From assembly GCA_038373865.1 (NCBI GenBank), contig JAXGGA010005174.1, positions 1-64,000 of the forward strand: a stretch of 64,000 bases of DNA. Reading direction: 5' to 3'. Both the position numbers and the translations under genes were made by a program. Source of the stretch: Uloborus plumipes (taxonomy: Eukaryota; Arthropoda; Arachnida; Araneae; Uloboridae). The notes under the pieces were generated by a model. It saw only the letters and a list, made by a program, of their open reading frames with translations. It did no database searches and was not told the DNA's origin. Every line of letters begins with the position of its first letter. The first letter of the stretch is position 1. Positions 10,886 through 23,009 of the stretch are shown piece by piece.

Positions 10886-12193
10886 AAATCTTTAAGCAAT
10901 TGATTTACTTGAAAAGACGACATTACTTTTCGGTCCCCCTAATAAACAGCTCTTTTTTATTTATTTTCCTTCGGCAAATTTCCTCTGACTTCCGGCAAAT
11001 TCCGAGACATAATTGCAATATTGCCATTTTTAAAAGCTGTTCATGTCCCTTTTCATTAGATGTACTCATGTATGCATGTCTTTAATTCTTCGGCAAAATT
11101 TTTTAACAAATTGGGATTCTCCCCCCCCCCCCCCCACACACAAATTTTCGTCCATCTTGCAGCTTTACATTATTTTCTGCATATTTTCAAATGTTATTTC
11201 ACAGCATATACAAGTACATACGAAAACCGAAAATTCTTGGAACATTGCTCTCAACCCCCCCTCCCCCTCTGCCCTCCAAAAGTCTCGACTTCTTCTGCAA
11301 AGATAGCCTTAGGCATTACTGTTTTAATATAAAATTGCCTTTTTTTGCGATCAAAACTTACTCTCTAAATTGTTAGTAAAGCTGATTATCTCTCCTAAAA
11401 CATTTTAGGTTTTAAATATTTAAAAGTTATGCTATCATAACGTCAAATGAGGTGGGATTGTGCTACATGATATGCACCAATACTAATTCAAATGCCATCA
11501 ATATTTTTGGTCTTTGTATCAATTCCATTAATGTTTTAATTTTAAACATTGATGTTTGAAACATTGATTTAATCTGTATTGCATCTCTATCCTTAATAAT
11601 AATTTAAGAAAAAAAAATTAAGTTTAAAGTTTTTTATTACACTGAGTGCAGAAAAAAATCATGAAAAAATTGTTCTTAAAAAATTTTGTGTCAAAACCTT
11701 AAAAAGATTTCATAATATAGTTAATCACCTCAGATTTGAAATCGAAGAAAACTTACATTCTCACATTCTAGCAGAAACATTTTTCATAACGATTTCTGCT
11801 TCCAAGAGTTTTGACATCCCCCCCCCCCCTTTTTTTCTTTCCTCACATTACCTTCGCCACTATTATGAATCGTGGAACATATTTCACTCTTTCACACGTT
11901 ATGTAAATATTTATTTAAATCCCGGTTTGAAGTTCGAACATTTTCTAGAAAACTGTTGCCACGGGCTGTTTGATAAATGTTTTCCCCTTTAAAGAACTTA
12001 CGCTTTTTTTCACTGAGAATGCTGTGCTCGAATTTATGCTCCAAATATCTTTTCCTCGCAGCTTTCGTGGGATATTTTTGGGCCAGGTTGTGGATAAATG
12101 AGTGAAAATATTTCTTTTCGGGAGAAACGCAACATTTACCTTACTTACTGGTTAGGTAGGAAAAGATTTAACTTTTGTAGAAAGATTAGATTA
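10886..12193. other. Non-coding, homopolymer-rich
   Basis: AT-rich with C-runs near 11121, 11257 and 11820. Small frames over these runs are low-complexity artefacts. No gene or bounded element was recognised. Confidence 0.45.
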
Positions 12194-12240
12194 CACTGCA
12201 AAAAATGAACTGTTCTTTTTACAGTATAATACTGGCCTTA
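12194..12240. repeat. ACAGT-rich MITE, end fragment
   Basis: 'CACTGCAAAAAATGAACTGT' followed by 'TTTTTACAGTATAATACTGG' matches the left end of the copies at 27820 and 34338. Homology stops after about 47 bp. Confidence 0.6.
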
Positions 12241-12641
12241 ATAATTTTGAAAATGTATTTGTTTTTGTAGCAATTCAAACTCCTAACCTTATTAAAATGT
12301 GTTATTTAACTGTTGGAAGAAATTGTCTATTTTTATTTTCTCAGTTTTTAAGGAATTAAAACTCGGTAAATTATAAAAACATCGTATAAATTGCAATATC
12401 TTTTCTAAAATGCTTTATTTCGGAAAATGTATTTTTTGTTTTTAAAGCTAGAAAAGAAAACTTCCTTCTCCTTTTAAACTTTGGTAAGATTTCTGTTGAT
12501 TTCTGTAAGCAATAAAATTGTTCTTTTTTTCTCTTTTGGCTTTTTTTAATGTCATACTTTTAAGGAACAATTGAATTATAACTAAAATAGAGTACTCTTT
12601 CTGCTACAATGCCATTATTTAAAAAATGACCTTTTAATTTA

Positions 12642-12674
12642 ATACCACGGGAAAAGCCGTGCGGGTACCGCTAG
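12642..12674 (+). mobile_element. Helitron-like 3' terminus
   Basis: 'CCACGGGAAAAGCCGTG' forms a short hairpin (stem CACGG/CCGTG). It is followed by 'CGGGTACCG' and then CTAG, next to a T. A hairpin about 10 nt before CTRR, with insertion between A and T, is the Helitron 3' signature. The 5' TC end upstream was not located. Confidence 0.45.
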
Positions 12675-15062
12675 TGTTATATAAAACTCGAAACGTAGCC
12701 TTTTTTAGCAGATTTTAAATACAAATTAGTCTTTATTCACGCGATTGGTAACCGATACTTTTAGTCCGAGAGCCAGGTGAAAATTTGGTTAATTATTTCT
12801 TCTCGATAGATAATTGGCCATACGCATCAGACAACAGTATCATAAAGCCCTATGACCGTCAGCTGCGGCACAGTGGGGGGATGAGTAGTTGTAACCTCCC
12901 ACGCTTGAAGAAAAAAAAAAAAATTCACTCATTTCCTCCCGCCTAAAAATTTACCAGATGATAGTTTATATGTAACTATTGATAAATATATACGTCAGCT
13001 GGCTGTATCTCGGTGGAAAAATTGTCAGCGGATACTTTGAAGGTCGTTACGTAGAAGTTAGCTAGAAGCATTTACTGACTACACTGTTCGACAAAAATAA
13101 ACCTTGAAAATGCTTCTGGTATTTTGAAGGCTGATTCTTATGTAAAATGACCCCCTGAATCCGAATATGACCCCCGTTTTCCCCCATCACGTCCCAATTT
13201 TTTTTTAAACGCCCCCCTTTTTTTTTCATTTTTCCTTAGTTTCAGGGCTATTATATTTTTTTTGGAGGGGAAAGGAGCCTTATATTCACCAATAAATTTT
13301 TTTGAAGGTCAAGAGAGACTCAAAGTTTAAAATCATGAGCACCGAGAAAAAAAATCGGGGAACTTGGGGGGGGGGGGGGGGCGTGGCCCCCCAAAATATT
13401 TGAAAAATCATCAAAAACGATCTTTTTATTCTAGTTTCTTTAAAAACACCTTTAAAACATTTTTTTCGGTGCAGAACCAGAGTATAGGATCCGTTCCTAT
13501 GGCTCCTGGGTCAGAAAAAATTTTCACGCTGTAAAATTAAAAAAATAATAATAATAAAATAATGCTTTAAAAATCGCACTTTGCACTCGAGTTTTAAAGC
13601 AGGTCTTCGGCCAAAAAAAACAAAATTGTGGCTGATTCTTATGTCAAATGACCCCCTATTTCCAAATATGACCTCAGTTTCCCCCCTCCACCCCCTCTTT
13701 CCAGAGAGTCCCCCCCCCCAATTCAGAGTCATTTTACTAATTCGGAGGGGAAAAGTACATTACGTAACCCGTTAACATAATTCTAAAAGGCAACAGAGGT
13801 TCAAAGTTCAAAATCATGTACATGTGTACCAAAAATATAAACTATGGCGGTGTACCCTCCCCCCCCCCCCCCAAAAAAAAAAACCTTCTTTTCTTGTTTT
13901 TCTAAGAGACGTTTTAAACCTTTTTTTTTTTTTGTGTGTGTGAAAAATCAGAGTATTGAATTTTCTTTTCTTTTTTTTTGGGGGGGGGGAGGGGGGAGGT
14001 ATACCGCCCTAGTTTATATTTTTGGTACACATGTACATGATTTTGAACTTTGAACCTCTGTTGCCTTTTAGAATTATGTTAACGGGTTACATAATGTACT
14101 TTTCCCCTCCGAATTAGTAAAATGACTCTGAATTGGGCGGGGGGGAACTCTCTGGAAAGAGGGGGTGGAGGGGGGAAACTGAGGTCATATTTGGAAATAG
14201 GGGGTCATTTGACATAAGAATCAGCCACAATTTTGTTTTTTTTGGCCGAAGACCTGCTTTAAAACTCGAGTGCAAAGTGAGATTTTTAAAACATTATTTT
14301 ATTTTTTTTTTTTTTAATTTTACAGCGTGAAAATTTTTTCTGACCCAGGAGCCATAGGAGCGGATCCTATACTCTGGTTCTGCACCAAAAAAAATGTTTT
14401 AAAGGTCTTTTTAAAGAAACTAGAATAAAAAGATCGTTTTTGGTGATTTTTCAAATATTTGGGGGGGGCCACGCCCCCCCCCCCCCCCCCAAGTTCCCCG
14501 ATTTTTTTCTTGGTGATCATGATTTTAAACTTTGAGTCTCTCTTGACCTTCAAAAAAATTTATTGGTGAATATAAGGCTCCTTTCCCCTCCAAAAAAAAT
14601 ATAATAGCCCTGAAACTAAGGAAAAATGAAAAAAAAGGGGGGCGTTTTAAAAAAAATTGGGACGTGATGGTAGTCAGTAAATGCTTCTAGCTAACTTCTA
14701 CGGGCGCGTTTAGAAACTCGCGACCGGTCGCTCGTGTTTAGAAACTCCGGGCGATGACGTCAAACACTGCCCACCCATGTTTATAAACTCCGGTCGTGGT
14801 CGTAGCGGGCACGACCGGAGCGCCCGACGATTTGCGCCGGGCAAAAAGGTCACATGATCGGGAAGTGTCGCTTGCGCGCAAAAAGTGCCATTTGACTTTT
14901 AGTTTCGTAGCTCAGCGAGCGACGCGCATTTTCTTTTCGGATTTTATATGAGTATATTTTTTTTTAACGTCAATACTATTTCTTTTTCTTTCTTCTGTTT
15001 ATTTATTAATTTTTCTGCATTTCTTTTTTTTTCTTTAATTATAATGTTTTATTATTAATATA

Positions 15063-15093
<31 letters not shown>

Positions 15094-15880
15094 CTTTTTC
15101 ATTTAGTTTTTATTATTTATATATTTTATTATTTATTCCTTTAATTACTTTTTTTTTCATTTATTTTATTTATTTTTTTTCCATTACCTTTGTGTAAATA
15201 TTTATTTATATTTTTATTTTAATTAATTATTAACCAAAATTATCTTTCTTGTGTACATACCAAATTGAATGTTTACCCATGTGGGTTGTTTTGTTGGGGC
15301 ACATTTGAGCGCTTTAAATAAAACAAAATTAAACTTGCAAAGAGTTTATTTTCTCATAAATTGAAAACTCTCTTCTTTCTTCTTATTGATATTAGAATAG
15401 ACTCTTGACACTTTCAAAAATTATTTTTAGACTGGGTACGGAATCGTAAGATTCCAGACTTATCAAAATTTAGAAAATCTTATTAATAAATCATCATACA
15501 CAATAAGGAAACTATGCACTTTTATAAAATTAATTTTCATGGTACAATATCTAAAGATGTATCAATTGGCTTCATAGCAGAACCATCAGTAAATGCTTGA
15601 TTTAATTCCAAATTTTACTTGAATGACAGAACAAAAATTTTTACTACCAATTCTTGGAAGCTTTCCAGCTGCTATTGAAGGTTTTTTTCCCCCATATTAT
15701 TGAAAAATTTTAAGTTTGGGAAAATTGAGCTGTTCCATGTGTGTGCCCTTGCTCCCCTACAATTTTTATTTTTCCCATTACATGTTATGATTAAAAAAGA
15801 AGTATGTCAAGCACAGTGAAAGAGAAAAGACTTATAATACAAGAGTTTTCACAACTAGATTAATATGAAACACCACATAC

Positions 15881-15940
15881 TATATTTTCAATGAAATCCA
15901 TCGTAGAAAGATGAAAACGAAAATTGCTTTTGAAAACCCT
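15881..15940 (-). pseudogene. Harbinger transposase-like first exon, 3' part
   Basis: The minus strand reads VFKSNFRFHLSTMDFIENI. This resembles the block near the start of HARBI1-type transposases in which a phenylalanine-rich FxxxFR motif precedes a serine/threonine helix. A donor-like ATA|GTATGT follows at 15881. The other half lies 6.8 kb away at 22744-22940, separated by the hAT-like insertion. Later exons with the DDE catalytic residues were not found in 14702-15880. Confidence 0.5.
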
Positions 15941-16453
15941 ATCATTCACAGGGGCGGCCCTAGCAGTTTTGCCACTCCGGACAAAAATGCAAAATGCCAC
16001 CCCTCTTAAAGTTTGAAAAGAAATAAATTGCTTATAAATACAACTTAATAAATAGATGTTGTGAATTAAAAACTGTGACAAAATAAAATCCTATATTCAG
16101 GGTCGGATTTAAACCGAATATCGCCCTAAGCTATTTTAGATTTTTTTTTGCTCCTACTCCACATCCCCCCGAATGCATGCGAGTGCTTCTCGGTTGAATG
16201 GGGAGGGAGTAGTCTACTACCTAGTTCGACCACAGCCGCAGTAGAGGCTGGAAAATCAGGGGAGGGAATTTTATTTATAATTCAATTTGATACAATAATT
16301 AATATTCCAAATGTTTTACAGTGTGAGTGGACGCAGCCACAAAATAAGAAATAACCTAAAAGGAAAAATTTTACCAATTAACACAATATCAAAATACAAT
16401 TTTGAACTTAAAAAAACATCAGTGGACGCAGCCACATAAGTGTATACGTAGAC

Positions 16454-17040
16454 TAAGTAAATGTTTGGATGTAAAACATAAAGTTTTTTTGGGAAAGTTA
16501 GAGGTTAGTAACATTAAAGTAAATGATAGATGGATAAACAGTTAAAAGTTACAGGCATTGATTGAAGAAGGAAAAGAAAGAAAAAAATTAATGCAGAAGA
16601 GGACAGTAAATTAAAGTAGGAGAAAAATCCTTAAAAAGAAAGAGAAAGAAATAGAGTAATGTAGAAGGGGACAGTAAGAGTTGATGTAGGAGAAAAACCT
16701 TAAAAGGAAAGTTAAAAAAGTAAAAGCGTAATGAGAAAATAATAAGTAAATGTTTGGTTGTAAAAGAAAGAGTTTAGTGAGAAAGTTGTAGGTTAGTGTC
16801 ATTAAAGTATTTGAAAAAAAGAAAAACAGTTAAAAGTAACGGGCATTGAATTAAAAAAGAAAGGCAAGAATTAAAGTAAAGCAGAAGGGGAAAGAATAAG
16901 TTAAAGTAAGAGGAAAATCTTAAAAGGAAAGATGATAAATTAAAAGCATAATGAGAAAAAAAATAGAAAGTTAATAAAGTCCGAGCAATGAGGAAATGGA
17001 GAAGATAGAGCAAGAAGGTAAAAGGTTTGAAAGAAAAAGT
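16454..17040. repeat. Purine-rich tandem repeat, about 288-bp unit
   Basis: 'AAGTAAATGTTTGGATGTAA' at 16454 recurs as 'AAGTAAATGTTTGGTTGTAA' at 16742. Smaller sub-repeats containing 'GCAGAAGGGGA' and 'CCTTAAAAGGAAAG' recur within each unit. The strand is almost entirely A and G. Confidence 0.6.
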
Positions 17041-17129
17041 AGAAAAAAGAGTAAATTAAAAGAGAAAAAAAAAAGGAAATTAAGAAGAAAAGGAAAAGTG
17101 AAAAAGAAAAATGAAAGGAAGAAACAGAG

Positions 17130-18580
17130 TTAATGGTAAATAATTTTAGATTGAAGTGAACGAATTAAGTTTTGGAAAGTGTGACAAGAAGAAGAGGAGG
17201 CAGGGTGATCAGAAGGAAGGTCATTCGCGAAACAATTAATGCATTTGTGGAAGTCATTATCGCATTCTTTTACATGATGATCCAAAGCACAATTTGAGCA
17301 GTACTGAGAAGAGTTTGTACAAGAAGAAGTCCGATGTCCAAAAGACTGACAATGCGCACACCTTTTGAGACCAAAATGTTCCCTAATTTTGAAACGGTGC
17401 CACCCATGGTAAAGAAAGCCATCTTTCATAAGTTTGTGAAAAGTAGGAGGAGTGCATTGAAAAACCCAATTTAATTGGTGTTTTTGACTAATCTCATAGT
17501 TATGAACAAATTTAAAGTCGCCAAAGCCAGATGAGTCAGATTGATTAATAGAAGCGATTTGAAATTTTATGCGTTCTTCAAGATCTGACTGATCGAAAGA
17601 ATAATCAACTCCAGAAATAACAACTCTTGGAAAAAAGTTTTAATAGGTTTAAAAAAAGCATAATCATTAAATTCATCAATGCTAGAGAGCTTATTAACAA
17701 GTAAATTTTTAGAAACGAGATTGGGTAAATCAAATGCCAATCCTCCATTTCTCAAGAACCTAGTTGCCAAGATTTTAATATTATCTTCGTCTGGATTGTA
17801 TGTTCTAATGAGGAAATGCCAAAGATTTTTAGAGTATTTATCTGGTTTACGTGGATAAATAAGAACAGTTTCAATGTTATCGGAGAAGTTATCAGCAAAG
17901 TCTGAATTGTCACGTGGATTGTTGGAATTTTTGAAAGAGGAAGAGCAAAAGTGATTATCAGCATGAGGTTCAACATGTGACGTAAGACGAGCAGGATTGT
18001 CATTATTACTGGAGATGGTGGATTGAGCATCATCAATAATTTGGACATAAGAAACATGAGAGGCATCAGAGATATCATTAGTAGCTGGAGCCGCAGAGTA
18101 AGAGTTGGCAGGTGAATCGGATTGCACAGAGCTTTCTAGATCGTTGTCAGCATGCGTATGAATTTGAAGTTCAGTGTATTTAGCTTTCATTAGAAGTAGT
18201 GCTTTTGTAGCTTGAGACTGTAGTTCCTGTTTAAAGAAGTTTCTGCCGTTTTTGTCTTTTGCCTGAATGAGAGCCAAGAAGAATTCAAAATGTTCATCCA
18301 TCGATGTATCTTTGGTTACAATGTCAATAGGAAGGTAGCTTTTCTTGTGAACAAAATCAGAAAAAGGGCCTGCAGAGTCCGACACTGAAGAGTTCTTGAT
18401 GTTAGTAAGTTCAGGAAAGTGGGAAAGGTAGGGAGTATTTAAAGTAGAAGCAACATCTGAAAATGGTCTCAGAGATGAGATATTAGGTGACGGTGTATCA
18501 GAGTTCGTTCTAACAGGAGTATCGTTAGCTTGAGGCATATTCATGTAAAGTTTTAGATGAAAGATGATGAAAAAAGGCAA
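17130..18580 (-). pseudogene. gag-like ORF1 of a non-LTR retrotransposon, frameshifted
   Basis: The minus strand encodes a first open segment from 18580 to 17567 (likely start at the second or third Met, 18544 or 18538). A Ser/Asn/Asp-rich N-terminus is followed by a region resembling the RRM-like middle domain of insect LINE gag proteins. A one-base change in a T-run near 17635 breaks the frame. Reading on in the next frame reaches the C-terminal segment (17429-17130) with three zinc-knuckle-like clusters: CAHCQSFGHRTSSC, CSNCALDHHVKEC and a third beginning CINC and ending HPASSSSC. HPAS in the last knuckle is typical of Jockey-like ORF1. Such proteins bind the element's RNA. No endonuclease or reverse transcriptase ORF follows, so the element was truncated or the ORF was captured alone. 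Confidence 0.7.
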
Positions 18581-18599
18581 AAATATAATGTAAAAGCTG

Positions 18600-21500
18600 T
18601 AGAACTAGGAAATTTTACATGTAGGGGAAACAATAAGCATGTGAGATTGCTGAAAATATGAAAAAAGTGACAAGCTTTAAAAAAGATGAACTTTGAATGG
18701 TCACATGACCCACTTAAAATGAAAAGTAAAATTTAAAAAGATTTAATATTAACGTGTAGGGAAAAAAGTAAGCTAGATGGGATTGCTTGGATAGTATAAA
18801 AGTGCAAGGTTCGTGAAATGATTAACTTTAAGTGGTCACATGACCTACTTTATATTAGAAATAAGCAAAATACATATTTTCACAAAAAGTTAAATAACTA
18901 AGTAGAAAATAGCAAAAAGCAGATAAAATGTACAAGAAATGTACGTCTGGTGATTCTGAAAAGAAAGAGTACTAATACTCTAGGAGAAAAATGTAATATA
19001 ACAAGGTTATAGGTACTGAAAAGACATAGAGTAAATTAAACAAGCAGCATTGACTATGTAAATGATTTACAGGTCTATATGAAGAAAGTAGGTAAAGCCA
19101 ATAGCACTAACTATATCATGTGATCAAATGTAAATTGTATACCAAAAGTAATTAAGAAAACATTAAATACAGACAAAAGATACAGGAAAAACAAGGAAAA
19201 AAAAAAAAAAAAAAACAATAAAGTACAGCAAAAGATTTTGGTGGAAACTATATGGGAAGCTTAATGTAAGGAAAAATCACTAGCAAGGTCACATGGTCAG
19301 CAAAAACGGTATTTTCAAAAGAACTAAAAGATTAATTTAAAGGTAATGTAATTCATGGAATGGTATTTAAACGGGATAAAAGGTTAAAATTGGCACCAAA
19401 AAAGTAAATTACTTGAGAAGCAAATGTATTGAGTAAAAAGAACTGGCGAAGTAAAAAGAGTTTCAAATCTTTAAAACAATGTTAAACTGTTGTACCCTTG
19501 GCGACAAAAAAAACTTAAGTGAAATCAATGCCAATATTAGACGTTCGAAAGATAAACTGTTTTAAAAATGTAAACAAAGAGAGTTAAAAAATTCGTAAAA
19601 AATCATAAAAAATAGGTAAAGTTTCGTACTTGGTACTGTCTGATAGAGAATTTAAAGAGCAAACCAGCGGTGATGGTGATGAAGAGTTCTGTTTAGGAAA
19701 AGTTCGTGAAAACCGGTCCGAAAGTTCTTTTGTACTTGTCAGTAATGCTAATTTGAAAACTTCTTTCTTGAGAAGATGTGAAGTCCTTTAAACTGTAGAA
19801 ATCCTTGAATTCTTGAGCAGTAAGGTGCACCCACAAAAAGGATCGAAGATGAAGATTAGTAACTAACTGACTTCCAAAGAGTAGCTCAAATGATGATAAT
19901 TGTAGGAATGTCTTCCATGAAATATGTCGGCCATTTTCCCCTTAGGGTTAACTTGAGAGTTTGAAGAAATTTCAAAGACTAATAACTTTGGATTTATTGA
20001 TGCGAATTTCAAAAGTCGGGCCTCCTCTTAAAGCACTCGACGAGACGAATAAAATGAAGGTAGTTGCAAATAGCTATGACGATTTTTGCAGGGGTATTCA
20101 AGTGTGCGAATGGAGCGTTAAAAAAGCAAACGACAATGTCGAGAAAGTTGAAGTCTCTTTAAGCTATTTTAGATATAGGGCCTCTCTTTTGTAGTCCCTG
20201 AAACTATATTGTAGGCTTTTTTTTTTTTTTTGTCCTTTTTTTTCGATGTTTCAGAAGCTCTTGCCCGCCCCCCCCCCCTCCCTCCCGTTTTTTGCACTTC
20301 ATACTGTCTTCATTTTTTTTTACTTTATTCATTTCTATTGACCTTGGAGAGGGATGAGTATAAGGAAAATGATGAGGTGACTATTTTTCATAACGTATAG
20401 AATAGTTGCAAGTTCAGGGGGTTGGTGGTTTCCCTCGCGGGAAAAATTTGGAAAAATAAATATTAAATTCTGCATTTTGACGTCTTATAAAATGTACCTA
20501 AGACAACAAAAAGAAAAAGGAGAAAAATAGGCAAACAATACCTTTTAAAAGTTATACCTCCTTTTGCAAACTAAAATCAATTTAAATAAAAAATTGCTTG
20601 TGCTTGTGGTTCTATAAATCAGTGACATTAATCGACAAGGAAAAAGAGCTTGGGAGGAGAAAAGAAAACTGACATTGACTTTCGATATAAAGTTAGTGTT
20701 AGATCGTCGCTCCAATCTACCGACTAACACAACACTGAATTAAATGTAAAATGATCAATAAAAAATGCATTAAATGATTTAAAGGAAATGGTGTGAATAT
20801 TTAAAAACAGAAAAGTAACATCCCGGAGCCCGGCCACAAGGACAATTGATGCTTTATGCATTTGATAAAAAATAAAGTTGCTGCACTTATCAAAGAGTTT
20901 CAAAGATTTATTTAATTGTTTTCAAGACATCTAGAACAATTATATTTAAGGCAATTTATTTTGCACTTTCCAGCCTCTGGCATTTTTTAATACTGAATTG
21001 CTTAGTTTCACAGATTGCACTAACTTTGTAAGAAACGTCTGCTTTAAGTTAAGAAATATAGATATTACTAAAGATTTCTCTCAACATTGTTTTTTAATGG
21101 GTTTGTATAAGTACTAAAAATATGTAACACGTCCTAAATTTTTAAGTCTATATATAAATACAATCAATTATTTAAAATTCGTAAAATTAGCATTTAAAAA
21201 ATGCAGTTAATTGTAGCTGATGCATACTTTTATGGCAACTGGATGAGAGGTTAATAATTTGCTTGCTATATCAGAACTATCAGGTAATGTATCGTTGAAA
21301 ATGTATTATTATGCATTGGTAAATGTATTACAGGAGTACTAAGAAAAAAAAAGTTTTTTTTTCTTTTAAATTCGTTTTGACTTTTAAGCCTGCAAAATTT
21401 CTGAGTCAGTTTTTAAATCAATCTGTTCAGCTAATTCATAATTTGGCTGCGATTATTTTTCATTGGAAAGTATTTATCACGTCTGGAATAATTATTTAAA

Positions 21501-21711
21501 TCAGCAACGTAAGCAGTCAGCTTCAGCTTCTAATCTGTTTCTGAATTTTGCTTTTGTCATAGCACAAGAAGAGAAAGATGTTTCGCCCACTTATGTTGAA
21601 ACAATTAACAATGTTTCACAGCTTTTTTGGAAATTTAAGGATTCTGTGTAATGTCATTCTACAAATGCATTTTTAGTTCCAATTGATTGTCAGTAGTTAC
21701 ATCAATTTGCT

Positions 21712-21751
<40 letters not shown>

Positions 21752-22060
21752 CAAGAGCTAGGAGGTGTCAGTTATGAAGTATAGTTTTGATTCAAGATAA
21801 TTTTTCTTTTTGAGTAGGAAAATATTTAAGAAATGCTTTGGAAATATTAAAGAACATTTGATCTTTTATAAGAATTGTAATTTTATTAAAAGTTTGGTGC
21901 TATGATTGAACAAATAGTGATCACTAGCTGAGCTACTTTCAAATGTCTAAGAAACCCTACGGTTTCCCAGAATCCAAGTTGAAAACCTTTGTGCTAGATC
22001 AAGCGTATTTATATGCCTTGTTTCTTTCTACAATTTTCTCTCTACACAATTTGCAAAAAT
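18600..22060. other. Interior of the hAT-like element, no gene recognised
   Basis: AT-rich, with 'GTCACATGACC' motifs near 18695 and 18835 suggesting an old local duplication. A 77-codon plus frame (19961-20194) and a 62-codon frame (21463-21651) show no recognisable domain or splice context. Confidence 0.4.
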
Positions 22061-22743
22061 TGTATCAGGGGCACCCCAGTGGGAGGATACTATGACCTCC
22101 AAAAAAAATTTCATATTTGGCAAATTTTTACTAATGATTCGGAAAATTTAAAAATAGTGAGACGGTTTTGTAATATTACCATCATGCGTTATTTAATTTA
22201 TTTATTTATTTATTTTTTCAATGATGTTTTATATCTCTTCTCAGCAGATATAAGTATTTATGCATGCACACATTTTATTATTTTCTTGTTTATTCGTTCG
22301 TTAAAATTCGGCGCTTCATTTGATGAATTGAGATCCCCCCCCCCCCCAAAAAAAAAACCTGCGCTTTATGTCCCCGAGCTTCTTTCTGCAATTCCAAAAT
22401 CTTGACGTTCCTAAAGTTATCTGCTGCAGTTTGTTTTTTAAAATGTCTCCATTAACAATAATAGTTTCTAAATATTCGTTTATTTTATAAATATATATTC
22501 GTTTGTTTTAATAGGCTATGTTGAAATAGCCGAAAATGTTGTCTTGAAATGGATTTTTTAAAATAACACGCGCAAACACCGCTACATTCATACCTTTCAG
22601 GATTCCTAAGTGTAAAAAGAATCATATTTGTTAAATTTTTTTGAACGTTTCTTTCCTGGAAGAAAATTTATTTTATTATTCGAACCAAAAGGCCGCCCCT
22701 AAAATTTGCCGCCTCGGACAGGGGTTCGGAATGTCCGCCCCTG

Positions 22744-22940
22744 ATCATTCATCCGACTAACAACTTCTTCTTAATACACAGCTCCATACGCGGAATTTTA
22801 TACTTCACTTTCGCAGAAAGCATAATTTCGTCTTCGGAAGACGAAGAAGATGATTCAGTTTGATCTGAATCAGAATCAATATCAGAATCTGAATCAGAAC
22901 TTCTTAATATTAAATTTACCAAAAGCGCTGCTTCATCCAT
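22744..22940 (-). pseudogene. Harbinger transposase-like first exon, 5' part
   Basis: From the ATG at 22940, the minus strand reads MDEAALLVNLILRSS followed by a long Asp/Ser/Glu run and then a basic KYKIPRMELCIKKK segment. An acidic-serine leader of this kind is common at the start of Harbinger transposases. The frame hits a stop within the hAT target site ATCATTCA. On the far side of the hAT insertion (15940 downward) the transposase-like sequence resumes. The ATG lies 54 bp inside a TIR-like block (CGACCGGTCG, GTTTCTAAAC), so the promoter was probably in the terminal repeat. Confidence 0.5.
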
Positions 22941-23009
22941 GACGCTAAGAAAATAAAACGACGCTCGACCGGTCGCGGTGTTGTTTCTAAACTCCTTCGG
23001 TTCCCGGGA

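Larger units (their letters stand above)
15949..22743. mobile_element. hAT-like element, 6.8 kb, non-autonomous
   Basis: Ends are 'CAGGGGCGGCCCTAGC' at the left and 'GGAATGTCCGCCCCTG' at the right, so the TIR starts CAGGGGCGG. The octamer ATCATTCA lies immediately outside both ends (15941-15948 and 22744-22751). This exact 8-bp duplication is the hAT signature. A second GGGGCGG-type block lies just inside the right end. No hAT transposase was recognised. The interior holds a gag-like relic (17130-18580), a purine-rich tandem repeat, and A/T-rich filler with poly-A near 19200 and poly-T near 21720. Confidence 0.75.

Noticed and set aside
13844..14553. Several frames rich in Gly/Pro
   Set aside because: They cross poly-G and poly-C tracts in the foldback arms and appear as mirror images in both arms. 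Low complexity only.
16611..17013. Leu/Phe/Ser-rich minus frames
   Set aside because: They read through the purine-rich tandem repeat and mimic membrane proteins only because the complement is T/C-rich.
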